From a virus, in the IMG/VR virus record IMGVR_UViG_3300034168_000303, positions 1 through 34,722 of that record: a stretch of 34,722 nt of DNA. One strand, 5' to 3'. Position numbers and translations under genes: made by a program. Shown in pieces: positions 14,771 to 23,581 of the stretch (its first letter is position 1; every line of letters begins with the position of its first letter). Under the pieces are notes generated by a model, which was not told the origin of the DNA, did no database searches, and saw only the letters and a list, made by a program, of their open reading frames with translations.

Positions 14771-15949
14771 TTAAACGTGAACCATGTGGCCCTTCCGGTG
14801 ATACCAACCGCTGCCCTCAGGGTCATTGGATGGGCGGCGTAGGTCAGCAATCTGTTGGAAGATGGCATCGTAACGCTTTGCACACGTTTCTAGCGAATAG
14901 AGCTGTCTGGCCCTGATACTGGTGAAAGAACGGCTTAAATCGCCCGCATTGACCTTTTTAAGGGCATCCAGCCAATCGCCAAGGGTATGGCAACGGTATC
15001 CCGTTTGACCATGGACCAAGGTTTCCGCAAAGCAGCCGTAATCTGTAGCAATCAGGGGTGTACCGCATAGCTGTCCTTCAACGCCAGCGCCACCAAACGG
15101 TTCAATGTAGCGGGTTGGCATCAGAAGGGCCTTAGCATTGCCTAATAGCTCAGAACGGGCCTTTCCGGTCACTGGACCGATATACTTGAGGTTCTTATGC
15201 GCCCATGGCTTGGGGTCGCCTTGGCCAGCAAGGATGATTTCCTCATCAATGCACTCAGCAATGGCCTTAACCACATCCAGACCCTTTTCAGGGCAAATTC
15301 TGCCGTAGTAGAGGAAATATTTGCCGGGTTCAGGTTGGTAATCCCAATCATCCAAATCAAAGTAATTGGGCACAATCCAGCAGTAATCCTTACCACCCGT
15401 TCCAACCACAGGTAGATTGTCCTGATTGTAAGCAATGCGACCATTGCCGTCAAAGTGCAGGGTCTTCCCAAGGTGGTAGTGCATCCAAGCGTAGGATTCA
15501 AAGATGCGGTAGGCACCAAAGTCATTATCAGGATAACCAATGCCCGTTTCAACGTGGTGTTGTTGCGGGAACATCTTCACAAGGTCCGCATGAGCACGCC
15601 CAAAGGGATGGCAGATAATGTCTCCGTCATTGACGTACTTAGGCAGGGCGGCTTTCAGGCGTTTATCGAACTCAATCCAGTGTGGTGAGCCAATAACCGC
15701 TGTATTGCCATGGAATGCGGTCTTCTCATGCTTTCCAGCAAACATGTTCAGCTCATCCTCTGTGAGCATTTGAACCTTAACGTCAGCGGTGGTCTGTGAA
15801 TCGCCGTTAGAATACTCAACGCACTCATAGCCGAATGGCTGCATCATCTTGGGGATGCGGAATGCTTTTTGAGTGAACGCACAATGCTGATAGGCAACAT
15901 TGGGAACGGTATGGAACAGGCCGAGGATGTGGATACGTGGTTTCTTCAT
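14771..15949 (-). CDS. Glycosyltransferase family 4 (GT-B fold)
   Basis: 392 residues. The C-terminal Rossmann half shows typical GT4 marks: KYFLYYGRICPEKGLD (donor-domain start, about 208-223), ILAGQGDP, then RYIEPFGGAGVEGQLCGTPLIATDYG (about 279-304), which contains the E-P-F-G...E-G-x-x-x-G-x-P motif for binding the nucleotide-sugar. The N-terminal half has HILGLFHTVPN and other acceptor-side elements. It should transfer a sugar from a nucleotide donor with retention. It overlaps the methyltransferase gene by 4 nt, so the two probably act on the same glycan. Targets may be virion proteins or host surface sugars; in this context the collagen-like proteins are candidates. Confidence 0.88.
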   Translation of the reverse strand: MKKPRIHILGLFHTVPNVAYQHCAFTQKAFRIPKMMQPFGYECVEYSNGDSQTTADVKVQMLTEDELNMFAGKHEKTAFHGNTAVIGSPHWIEFDKRLKAALPKYVNDGDIICHPFGRAHADLVKMFPQQHHVETGIGYPDNDFGAYRIFESYAWMHYHLGKTLHFDGNGRIAYNQDNLPVVGTGGKDYCWIVPNYFDLDDWDYQPEPGKYFLYYGRICPEKGLDVVKAIAECIDEEIILAGQGDPKPWAHKNLKYIGPVTGKARSELLGNAKALLMPTRYIEPFGGAGVEGQLCGTPLIATDYGCFAETLVHGQTGYRCHTLGDWLDALKKVNAGDLSRSFTSIRARQLYSLETCAKRYDAIFQQIADLRRPSNDPEGSGWYHRKGHMVHV

Positions 15950-16482
15950 TTGTGGAAAATCATCGCGTTGTTAGCCAGCCAACCCATGTGGTAGCCGTTA
16001 CGCATAAAGTTAAGGAAGTCAGTGGTAGCGATATTGTCGTACTTGTAGCCCAGCCATTCAAAGCGTGAGCACCAGTAATGCTTGGGTTGGCAGTTAATAT
16101 GCCCATCTCCACCCTGCCCGATTTGAGCCGCCGAGAATACGACCATGGATGGGTTGCACTTAACGATGTACCGTATGTAATGCCATGAGTAATCCGCAGG
16201 GATGTGTTCCCCTACCTCAAGTGATAGCACTACGGGAGCGGTAAACTTGGGTTCATCCCAAATAATGTCCGTAACGTGGCATTCGGGAGTCTGCAAGCAG
16301 CGACGATCAACATCCACGCCCTTGGCGCTAATGCCAACATCATTGAGCGCGGCTACGTAATTGCCGGGACCGCAGCCCACATCAAGCACTTGCTCAACTC
16401 CATAGCCTTTCAGGTACTCAGCTATGCGTTTAGCTTGTGGCGTTTCTTCGTCTAGGATTCTTTCGTAGTTACAGGGTTCCAT
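15946..16482 (-). CDS. Class I SAM-dependent methyltransferase
   Basis: 178 residues. Motif I VLDVGCGPGNYVAAL (32-46) and the acidic end of strand 2, GVDVDRR (about 54-60), bind S-adenosylmethionine; LSLEVGEHIPADY (about 88-100) takes the place of the post-motif region seen in small-molecule and sugar methyltransferases (FkbM/UbiE-like). No DNA-methylase DPPY or NPPF motif is seen, so a DNA target is unlikely. It overlaps the GT4 gene by 4 nt, which suggests sugar methylation. A reasonable Shine-Dalgarno (GAAGGTAAG) lies upstream of the ATG, an exception among these late genes. Its start overlaps the 85-aa gene by 31 nt. Confidence 0.85.
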   Translation of the reverse strand: MEPCNYERILDEETPQAKRIAEYLKGYGVEQVLDVGCGPGNYVAALNDVGISAKGVDVDRRCLQTPECHVTDIIWDEPKFTAPVVLSLEVGEHIPADYSWHYIRYIVKCNPSMVVFSAAQIGQGGDGHINCQPKHYWCSRFEWLGYKYDNIATTDFLNFMRNGYHMGWLANNAMIFHK

Positions 16483-16709
16483 TTGATTTTCTTACCTTCG
16501 TTAGGATAATTGGGTCGAGTAATCCCGCAGGTCAGGTTCTCGCAGCCCATGGTTTCATTGCTGTCAAAGCACTTGAATTTACCAGTGTTAAGATGGACCA
16601 AGAATATCGGATTATGGTCGATGCCGTAATCAATCATGAGAATTGCCCTTCCTTCGCCTAATGGCGTCTGAACCCATATCGGGTTTGTGAACTCATGAGT
16701 GACTGTCAT
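16452..16709 (-). CDS. Hypothetical small beta-rich phage protein
   Basis: 85 residues: PIWVQTPLGEGRAILMIDYGIDHNPIFLVHLNTGKFKCFDSNETMG. The TPLGEG...DYG...N..F.V.L..G....DSN pattern recalls small phage proteins of unknown role that I have seen in other tailed phages, probably a beta-barrel. It overlaps the start of the methyltransferase by 31 nt, long but acceptable for a coupled phage pair. A weak Shine-Dalgarno (AAGGCG) precedes the ATG. Function unknown. Confidence 0.6.
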   Translation of the reverse strand: MTVTHEFTNPIWVQTPLGEGRAILMIDYGIDHNPIFLVHLNTGKFKCFDSNETMGCENLTCGITRPNYPNEGKKIKWNPVTTKES

Positions 16710-16751
16710 TTTCGCCTTGAACCTAGAACAGAATTCGTGCTTAATACAAGC

Positions 16752-16955
16752 ATGAAAGTCAGCAGCAGCAACATTGAAGAAGTGGAATACGATGAACAGT
16801 CCGAAACAATGTCGGTTACGTTCAACAATGGCAGTACCTATGCGCTGTTTAACGTGCCCAAAGGCGTTTACGAACGCTTAATCAAAGCTGGCAGCATTGG
16901 GTCATACTACGCCAGCAACATCAAAGGTCGTTACAGCACCAGCAAGGTCAGGTAA
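16752..16955 (+). CDS. KTSC domain protein
   Basis: 67 residues, nearly all one KTSC domain (PF13619-type): MKVSSSNIEEVEYD, MSVTFNNGSTYALFNVP, GVYERLIKAGSIGSYY, NIKGRYS. The family is found alone in phages and bacteria and fused to lysyl-tRNA synthetase in some; its function is not known to me. The start at 16752 is chosen because the domain begins there; the longer frame from 16695 adds an unlike N-terminus. It is alone on the plus strand in a minus-strand region, ending one base before the stop of the next minus-strand gene. A TTGAAC box lies upstream. A related segment seems present in that neighbouring ejection protein. Confidence 0.8.
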   Translation: MKVSSSNIEEVEYDEQSETMSVTFNNGSTYALFNVPKGVYERLIKAGSIGSYYASNIKGRYSTSKVR

Positions 16956-19900
16956 TCACTTTTCCTGCCATTCGGCGCGTTCAGCCTCGGTCATCTTTGG
17001 TATCTTCTTATTGGCGGGTTTGCTGACGGTCAACCCTGTGCCAAATTTGCTTTCAATTTTATCACGGAATGAGGCCAACGAAGCCTTGGTGTTAACAATC
17101 GTGTACTGACCGTCGCCGGGAACCTTAATCGTAACCTTTGGGGCTTCATCATTAAATGATGACAGAATCCTTTCAGCGTCTTTTACCTTGTTTGTGTAAG
17201 AACGACCGCTGCCCTTGGAATAGTATTCCTTGTCCTGTAATGCGCGAGCATAGGCTTCCTTGTCTTTTGCGGTCTTAAGTTCAGGAACATCAGGAGCGGC
17301 TTTCTCCAGTTCTGTAAGATTCTGCGTAAGGTAATCCTTTTGAGCAGCCATCTGTTTCTTTGAAGCCAATTGAGACACTTCGGAATCAAGTTTCTCGCTG
17401 GGTTTCAGCGTGATTTTGTTCTTGGTCTTAGTAACCGTAACTTCGGGATTGCTGACAACTGGGATTTCGGCAGGAGCAGGAGCCGCCGCAGCACTAGGAC
17501 CAGCCGCAGGGGGTTCTGGTGGTGGCGTTACGGGAGCTGGAGCTGTAGGTGGAGCCTCTGGAGGCATTTCACCTGATTTTGGAGACTCTAGTTCTTGAAA
17601 GCTCTTGAGCGAAGCGGGTTTTGTTGGCTTATCCGGTTTGGCCACAAACAAATCAGTGACGTTTTTGAGGATAAGGTTGTATTCCCTTGGGTCTTTGGTT
17701 CCAGCAAGCACACGCGCAGCAATTTCGGTATCACTGTTAAGCGGAATGTTGCGCTCCTTAAATTCATTCAGAGCATTGACCTTACGCTTATTAAACTCTT
17801 CGGTAGTGAATGAAGGAGTGGTTTGAGACTTTGCGGCCTTTTCCTCACCAAGCATGGCTTTGCGCGTAGCTACCACATCAGCTTGTCCAAGACGCTCCGA
17901 GAGATATTGATTCCATTCTTGATCGGTTTTGTTCTTACGGAGATTAATTACATTTTGGTAATCAACGCCCTCTTTCTCCACAATCTGATCAATGATGCTT
18001 TGGTTCTGTTTCTCGATAGAACTCAGCTTTGCTTTTTCAACCGTTGCAGCAGCTTCATCAACAGCTTGTTTTTCAGCAGCCGCAGCTTGTTCTTTAGCGG
18101 CAGCAGCTTCATCGGCTTTCTGCTTTTTACCAGCAGCAATCGACTCATTCTCAATATCAATGTCACGTTGACGCTCCATGCGCTCATTCATGCCGCGCAA
18201 TTCAACCATCAAGTCTTCGCGTGTCTTAGGCAAAGATTCTTTAATCTTGGATTCAGCCTCTTTGAACATCCCGCCAATCTCTTTCTTGGTCTGACGAGCA
18301 GCAGTAGCTACCGAAGATTGAACAGACGATTCTGTAGCAGCCTTAGTTGCTGTAGCCGCCTTTGGAGTTGTTTCTGGAGCGGGAGGCATTTCCCCTGCGG
18401 GTCCTAAATTAAGTTTACCGGAACGATGTAGCTCAACCGCTTTCTGTAATTCAGCAGTGTTGTTAGCTATGCCGATAGCGCGAACACTAGGGTTGGTTTC
18501 AAGGTCGCTTTTAATGAAGGCAGCTTTGTCGGGAGCAGCTTCAAGTTTAGCCCCCATCTCTGGAGTGATTTGATCGTAAACGTAATGAGATATGCCACGG
18601 CTTGAGCCAATGTTATCGTAAACCGTTGGAACAAATTCAGCGTAAATCATCCCGTGTTCAGGATGGTAAGAGTAACTGAGAACCCTATCGGTTGGCGAAC
18701 GCTCAACATTTTGCTGACGCGCAGCAAATGCCTCAAGCGGACGAGCACCACGGGCTTCCCTAGGGATTTCACCCATCACGCGACCTGACGCCGCCGTTAA
18801 GCTAACATAGCGCGGGTCAAAACGATTCAATTTGGGGTCAATAACAGCACTTGTGCTACCAATCCGTTTGGCGTCAGCAACCAGATCGGTCACTTGGTCC
18901 ATGGTTGGAGCCTTACTCATGATGTTCTTGCCGGAATCGGCAACAAAAGAAACTTCACCCGGTTTGATTTCAGGCACGGGTGCTTGTTTTTTACCCGCAA
19001 TTATGTCAGCAGCATCGGTATAAAGACTAGATACGTTAATGCTTTCTCCGGGCTGAAATAAACGTGTGGATACAGCACCTCTAAGTTTTTGGCCAAGCGA
19101 ATTTAGTGCTTCGGCTCCACCCTTGGCCGCGCTTAAAACCTCTGGAAGTCCTTTGGCTACGCCACCAGTAGCAGCACCAACACCAAAACCAGCCAAAGCA
19201 GCTTCTTTATCGCCGGGTTTATCGCTAGTTGCCGCTGCAAGGCTACCACCAAGCGCCCCGCCTAAACCAGCAGCCGTAAGGGTTGAGGTGATTCCTTTGA
19301 TTGCATCAGCAGATGCGTTTTTAGTAAAATTACTGAGCGAAATGTAGTTCTGTAACCAATTTTGTGATGTGGCAATTTTGTCCGTAAGGGCATTAACACG
19401 GTCCAAGCCTTGCTCTTCGGTTAACCTAAGGGCAGGAATATCCTCAATATCTTTAGCGAGCTGACTTTGCAGTTTAAGAATTCGCTTTTCCAGCAATGGT
19501 TGAGCACCCTCTTGAATAAAATCATTGATTGCAGACACGAACTTTGTTTCAACGGCTTTAGGAATAAAAGATTCGCCAAGTTTAGAAGCAAATTGAAGTC
19601 CTTTCTTGGCTACGGTTGTTCCAGCTTTAGCGGTTGCAAGCGCAGCCTTGCCGCCCATCTCTGATGCCGTTTCTAGGGCTTTTACGGCCTTTCCGCCGCC
19701 ACCAAGGGGCAACATAACCCCTCCGACGAATTCGCCTATTTTTGCAGCGGATGGCTTTTCTGCACCATAAGTCTTTTCCGTGTACTTTTGGGCTACATCC
19801 TGAAATTTCTTGTTAAGCTCAAGACGGTCCAATGCTTCTTCTGCCGAATTACGCAGCAATGCGTCATCCCCAGTAGCTTTGGCAATGCCGGAAACGGCTT

Positions 19901-20390
19901 CTTCGCCAATGTTGGCACCAAGATTAAGGGCAGCACGACCAGTCTCAGCTAGAACGCGAGGTACTTGAGCCATGCCAGCAATAGCTGCTTTAACAGGGTT
20001 TTCCATGTACTCAGGAAGTGCTTTTTCAACCACTTGTTGAGCACCGGACAAAGCCTTACCTGTTCCCTTAACCATTTCACCAACGGATGGAACGTACTGA
20101 CCAGCCCGCTCAATTGGGCTATATTTCTTCATGCGCTGAACGTAGGTGTCAGTCCATTCCTTGCGCGCCAATTCCTTGTCGGCGTCGGGAGTATCAGCAG
20201 AAAACAACTTGGCTTCCGATTGCCGTAGTTTGGAATCAAGAATATCTAATGCAGATGATGGCTTATCTACGTTACTAGCGTTAGATAAAGAAAATTTGGC
20301 ACCAGTTTGTGCAGGAAGCGGAGTTTGATTATTCGGAGCAGGAACCGAAGAATCAACATTAGCCGCATTGATTAGACTAAATGTAGCCAT
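16956..20390 (-). CDS. Large internal virion/ejection protein (T7 gp16-position)
   Basis: 1144 residues, in the place and size range of T7 gp16 (1318 aa). The N-terminus holds two copies of FSLxNAxNVD (4-13 and 33-42). Residues about 95-290 are amphipathic helices; about 367-417 a Gly/Ala hydrophobic region that could enter a membrane; about 470-640 a globular part with a KTSC-like segment (about 560-635); about 700-793 an Ala/Glu/Lys coiled coil; about 937-978 Pro/Ala-rich; and a Lys-rich C-terminus. No SLT muramidase motif is seen, unlike T7 gp16, so that activity may come from the 2572-3006 protein. It would be ejected through the envelope at infection. It is followed by two further ejection-like genes in T7 order. 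Confidence 0.72.
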   Translation of the reverse strand: MATFSLINAANVDSSVPAPNNQTPLPAQTGAKFSLSNASNVDKPSSALDILDSKLRQSEAKLFSADTPDADKELARKEWTDTYVQRMKKYSPIERAGQYVPSVGEMVKGTGKALSGAQQVVEKALPEYMENPVKAAIAGMAQVPRVLAETGRAALNLGANIGEEAVSGIAKATGDDALLRNSAEEALDRLELNKKFQDVAQKYTEKTYGAEKPSAAKIGEFVGGVMLPLGGGGKAVKALETASEMGGKAALATAKAGTTVAKKGLQFASKLGESFIPKAVETKFVSAINDFIQEGAQPLLEKRILKLQSQLAKDIEDIPALRLTEEQGLDRVNALTDKIATSQNWLQNYISLSNFTKNASADAIKGITSTLTAAGLGGALGGSLAAATSDKPGDKEAALAGFGVGAATGGVAKGLPEVLSAAKGGAEALNSLGQKLRGAVSTRLFQPGESINVSSLYTDAADIIAGKKQAPVPEIKPGEVSFVADSGKNIMSKAPTMDQVTDLVADAKRIGSTSAVIDPKLNRFDPRYVSLTAASGRVMGEIPREARGARPLEAFAARQQNVERSPTDRVLSYSYHPEHGMIYAEFVPTVYDNIGSSRGISHYVYDQITPEMGAKLEAAPDKAAFIKSDLETNPSVRAIGIANNTAELQKAVELHRSGKLNLGPAGEMPPAPETTPKAATATKAATESSVQSSVATAARQTKKEIGGMFKEAESKIKESLPKTREDLMVELRGMNERMERQRDIDIENESIAAGKKQKADEAAAAKEQAAAAEKQAVDEAAATVEKAKLSSIEKQNQSIIDQIVEKEGVDYQNVINLRKNKTDQEWNQYLSERLGQADVVATRKAMLGEEKAAKSQTTPSFTTEEFNKRKVNALNEFKERNIPLNSDTEIAARVLAGTKDPREYNLILKNVTDLFVAKPDKPTKPASLKSFQELESPKSGEMPPEAPPTAPAPVTPPPEPPAAGPSAAAAPAPAEIPVVSNPEVTVTKTKNKITLKPSEKLDSEVSQLASKKQMAAQKDYLTQNLTELEKAAPDVPELKTAKDKEAYARALQDKEYYSKGSGRSYTNKVKDAERILSSFNDEAPKVTIKVPGDGQYTIVNTKASLASFRDKIESKFGTGLTVSKPANKKIPKMTEAERAEWQEK

Positions 20391-20398
20391 TTTCGGTA

Positions 20399-22330
20399 TT
20401 ATTTTTTGCGTTTGACCGTTGATTGATTTCCGTCCTCATCAATAATTACTGTGCCATCTGGTAATGCGTCAACTTCGGCTTGAGATTTAACCAAAATTGG
20501 GCCTACAGGTTTTTGAGCAGCAGGAACTGCACTAGGATTAGAAATGGGATTAGCGGGATTAACAATTGCAGCTTTTTTTGATGGACCAGCAGAAGTCCAA
20601 GGAGCATTACCTGTGTTATCTAATTTATCGTAATCAAAATCTCCTGTTTTTTTATCAAGAAGATCAATGTTATCAATAACGGTTTTATTTGGATTAACAT
20701 ATCCCTTATTTTTCAAAGTGTTGTACAAATCCCAAGGAATACGGTTTTCATTAACAGAATAATCAACTCCGGGCGTGCCTTTACCAATTGGATTGTCATT
20801 GGTGTAATCATCCCATTTTGCATCAAATCCGTCTGTTATTTTGTAAACTTTGTAATAATTTGATTTAGCCCTCAGATAATCTTGTTGGTTCTGATTGCCG
20901 ATAAGATACCCCATGGCCAGCTCTTTACGAACTGGTGCGGGAGTATTTGCATCGCCAAGGGCCCCAATGATGCTTTGCATTTCTTGAACAGCGACTCGAC
21001 TTCCGACAAGGCCCTTAGCTTGTCCAAGACCAGCTTGAGTAGCAAGTTTATCAAGAGCAATTAAGTCTGGTTGAAATAATTTGCGAACATCGTTAACAAT
21101 TCCACCAATAAGAGGGATTTTAGAAAATGTTGTTACTTTTTCACCAATGTTTAATTCTCGGCCAATAATATCGCGGCTGCGTTGAAGATCAGAAATAAGT
21201 GCTGCATTTCCGTCCATTTCTTTTCGCGCAGCAGCACGCATTGCAAGGTTGTTTGACACCGTTTCACTGGATGTCATGTTAACATTAGGATTACCTGTAA
21301 CCGCAGGAACTCCTTCCCGAATAGCGTTTTTAATGGAATCGTTAGCATCTTTGCCGGGTGCCCAAACAAACTGGTTGTTTTTATTTTGATAACCAAATCC
21401 ACCAGTTGTAAACGGAATTTCTTCAATTGGTTTGACCAAAGGTTCAATTGCAGGGCCAGCAGGAATAGATGCAGCAGCTACGGGAGTTGCTGGAATTTGC
21501 GGAGTAGGAGCAGTAGCGGCTAACGGTAAACCAGTTTCGGTTTTAACTTGATTAAGAAGACCGCCTTGAGGAATTGTTTCAATTACAGGAGCTTTAAAGC
21601 TACCCAATGCTTGCGGCAAACTTGGTGCAGCAACAGATTGTGGCGTAGGAGCAGGTACAGAAACCGCAGTTTGGGCGGGAGTCGTGGAATATGGAACACT
21701 ACCAGCAATAACATCCGTTACCGTACCAAATATTTTTTGTCCCGCCGCATTTAGCGTATATGGACGAATTCTATGCCGTGGTTGACCAGTTACTGGGTCA
21801 TCCGTGATTGCTCCAATAAACTCAAATTCAGTATTGCCTGAACCACGATTAAGCGCACTAGAAGGAAGGGCGGTTAATCCACCAGCGGTTCTGATGTAAT
21901 TAATGCCTCCAACATTAATAACATCATATCCTTCTTTGGAAATAGCTTTGGCAACAGCTCCTTGACCCGCAGCTTGATTAATAGCAATCTGTTCAGGACT
22001 GCCGACAGCACTGGGTGCTAATGCGGTCAAAGCAGACGTTCCACGGGCTTTTAATGCCGCTTCCGCTCGTTTGTTACGCAATTCTTGCACTGCTGCTTGT
22101 TCTTCGGGGTCAAGCAAACGACTTTGCTGTTCAGCCAATCCCTTTTGATAACCAGCTTGAGCAATGGCAGCTTGAGTCTGTGGCGCAAGCAAAGCTGTCT
22201 GTTGCGCGTTCTTGAGCGCATTAGAGTAAGCCTGTTGGGTTTCGCCAACGTCAAATTTGCCGAGGTTGCTCGGCATACTCAAGGGCTGCGGCAGTGCGCT
22301 AAGTTGAAAGCCTGATGTAGGATTAGCCAT
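20399..22330 (-). CDS. Internal virion/ejection protein (T7 gp15-position)
   Basis: 643 residues, near T7 gp15 (747 aa) in size and place. The N-terminal third is Gln/Ala-rich helical (QQAYSNALKNAQQTALLAPQTQAAIAQAGYQ), the middle (about 220-300) is Pro/Ala-rich and likely flexible, the second half is folded and helical (MRAAARKEMDGNAALISDLQRSRDIIGREL, SRVAVQEMQSIIGALGD). I recognise no domain. It lies 8 nt from the gp16-like gene and 11 nt from the gp14-like gene. Its start has TTAATAATAATCGTC upstream and no Shine-Dalgarno. The ejection role follows from position and composition only. Confidence 0.6.
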   Translation of the reverse strand: MANPTSGFQLSALPQPLSMPSNLGKFDVGETQQAYSNALKNAQQTALLAPQTQAAIAQAGYQKGLAEQQSRLLDPEEQAAVQELRNKRAEAALKARGTSALTALAPSAVGSPEQIAINQAAGQGAVAKAISKEGYDVINVGGINYIRTAGGLTALPSSALNRGSGNTEFEFIGAITDDPVTGQPRHRIRPYTLNAAGQKIFGTVTDVIAGSVPYSTTPAQTAVSVPAPTPQSVAAPSLPQALGSFKAPVIETIPQGGLLNQVKTETGLPLAATAPTPQIPATPVAAASIPAGPAIEPLVKPIEEIPFTTGGFGYQNKNNQFVWAPGKDANDSIKNAIREGVPAVTGNPNVNMTSSETVSNNLAMRAAARKEMDGNAALISDLQRSRDIIGRELNIGEKVTTFSKIPLIGGIVNDVRKLFQPDLIALDKLATQAGLGQAKGLVGSRVAVQEMQSIIGALGDANTPAPVRKELAMGYLIGNQNQQDYLRAKSNYYKVYKITDGFDAKWDDYTNDNPIGKGTPGVDYSVNENRIPWDLYNTLKNKGYVNPNKTVIDNIDLLDKKTGDFDYDKLDNTGNAPWTSAGPSKKAAIVNPANPISNPSAVPAAQKPVGPILVKSQAEVDALPDGTVIIDEDGNQSTVKRKK

Positions 22331-22341
22331 GACGATTATTA

Positions 22342-23100
22342 TTAACGATACGGTCCGGTATAGGGTTTGATTGTCGAACTAAAAGTAGTTCCGCTATACG
22401 TCGGAAGATTAAACGATGGATTAGTGTTTCCGCCCATTGGAAGCGTGTTAGCAGCTCCCGGAGTTGAACCTCCAAAATTAGCCATTCCCGCAAGACTGCC
22501 AAGATTTCCCAAGAGTTGGGCTTGAGTATTAGCTTTGGATTGAATGAGATTGGCTTGAGCACCAGCCTTGCTAAGGTCAAATTGGTTTTGCGCTTGGTTC
22601 TGGCCAATAGCAGCAGAAGCCAAGGAACCGGGGTCAAGACCGGATGTAGGAAGACCAGCCGTAGCGTTAGACGTAAGCGACAGTGCTTTTTGTTGAGCCT
22701 GATTACGAAGGTCCATTGCAGACAATCCCAATTGAGCAGCGGTCAATGGCCCAGCTCCAAATCCACCAGCACCAGCACGCGCCATGGTAGCGCGAGTGAC
22801 CTGATTAGCCACATCGGTAGGAAGATTGCCGCCGCGCTCAAGGTCTTGAGCTACTTGTTTTTGTAGGCCAAAACGAGCAGCAGAAACATCGGGCATGTAT
22901 TGCTGTTCAAGAGCAATCGACTTCTCAAGGTTTTGCTGGGCGTAACCTTGGGCCTGACGTTGCAAGGCTTCCAAGTCAATAGGCTTGTACTGTTGTTGAT
23001 TAACGAGATCAGAAGCCTTCCTTTGGGCGCTAGAGGAGATTGCGGAAGCACCAAGCGCCGAAGCTCCCATAATCAGTGCAGCAGTTGTTGAAATAGCCAT
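22342..23100 (-). CDS. Internal virion/ejection protein (T7 gp14-position)
   Basis: 252 residues, T7 gp14 being 196. It begins with a hydrophobic Ala-rich segment (about 2-25: ISTTAALIMGASALGASAI) that looks membrane-active, then long Gln/Ala/Leu-rich helices and a Gly/Asn/Pro-rich C-terminus. This matches the short core proteins that line the outer-membrane pore during podovirus DNA ejection. AAGGAG at about 10 nt before the ATG is one of the few good Shine-Dalgarno sites on this strand. Order 14-15-16 in the transcription direction is conserved with T7. No enzyme motif seen. Confidence 0.65.
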   Translation of the reverse strand: MAISTTAALIMGASALGASAISSSAQRKASDLVNQQQYKPIDLEALQRQAQGYAQQNLEKSIALEQQYMPDVSAARFGLQKQVAQDLERGGNLPTDVANQVTRATMARAGAGGFGAGPLTAAQLGLSAMDLRNQAQQKALSLTSNATAGLPTSGLDPGSLASAAIGQNQAQNQFDLSKAGAQANLIQSKANTQAQLLGNLGSLAGMANFGGSTPGAANTLPMGGNTNPSFNLPTYSGTTFSSTIKPYTGPYR

Positions 23101-23101
23101 G

Positions 23102-23572
23102 TTATTTAATCTCCTTCATGTAATGTGTTTCGGTGATTTTGTACCCTCGTTTTGTGTAAAGTTTTCCCAATTTATCGCTATGGATGCTTTCTAAGTGTAC
23201 CATGCCAATGCGTTTAACGCCTACGTCTGTTGCGATTTTCTCGTAAGCGTTAAGAAGCAAGATTCCTTCTCCTTTGCGGTATTGAGGGTCAACAAACCAA
23301 AACATTTCCTGTGATACCAAAACACCGTCATTTGGGTCCTTGCTTACAACAAACCCAAGCATACCGATTAACTTATCGTTGCGATAAGCACCAATAATGC
23401 GGCCAACGTCTCGTTTGATTATATCCGTCCAGCTCGCAATGAACGAAGACTCGTCATAATTGCCAACAATCTTTCCTTCCTGCCAGAACTGTTTGGCAAG
23501 AGGCGTAATTGAATCAAGTTTGTCGGCTTCAACAAATTTGATTTCAACTGACGTTTGGCTTTCTTGAGTCAT
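23102..23572 (-). CDS. GNAT-family acetyltransferase
   Basis: 156 residues, full length for the GNAT fold. The last half shows FWFVDPQYRKGEGILLL (motif A, acetyl-CoA pyrophosphate loop, degenerate), then an AYEKIA helix and IGMVHLE...KLYTKRGYKITETHYMKEI (motif B, with the C-terminal Tyr-Lys-x-Thr-E). It would transfer an acetyl group to an amine. Placed among ejection and tail genes with 1 nt to the next gene, a virion protein or a host protein is a likely target, but nothing in the sequence decides. GNATs are seen at this place in several podovirus genomes, as far as I recall. Confidence 0.82.
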   Translation of the reverse strand: MTQESQTSVEIKFVEADKLDSITPLAKQFWQEGKIVGNYDESSFIASWTDIIKRDVGRIIGAYRNDKLIGMLGFVVSKDPNDGVLVSQEMFWFVDPQYRKGEGILLLNAYEKIATDVGVKRIGMVHLESIHSDKLGKLYTKRGYKITETHYMKEIK

Positions 23573-23581
23573 GTAAATTGA

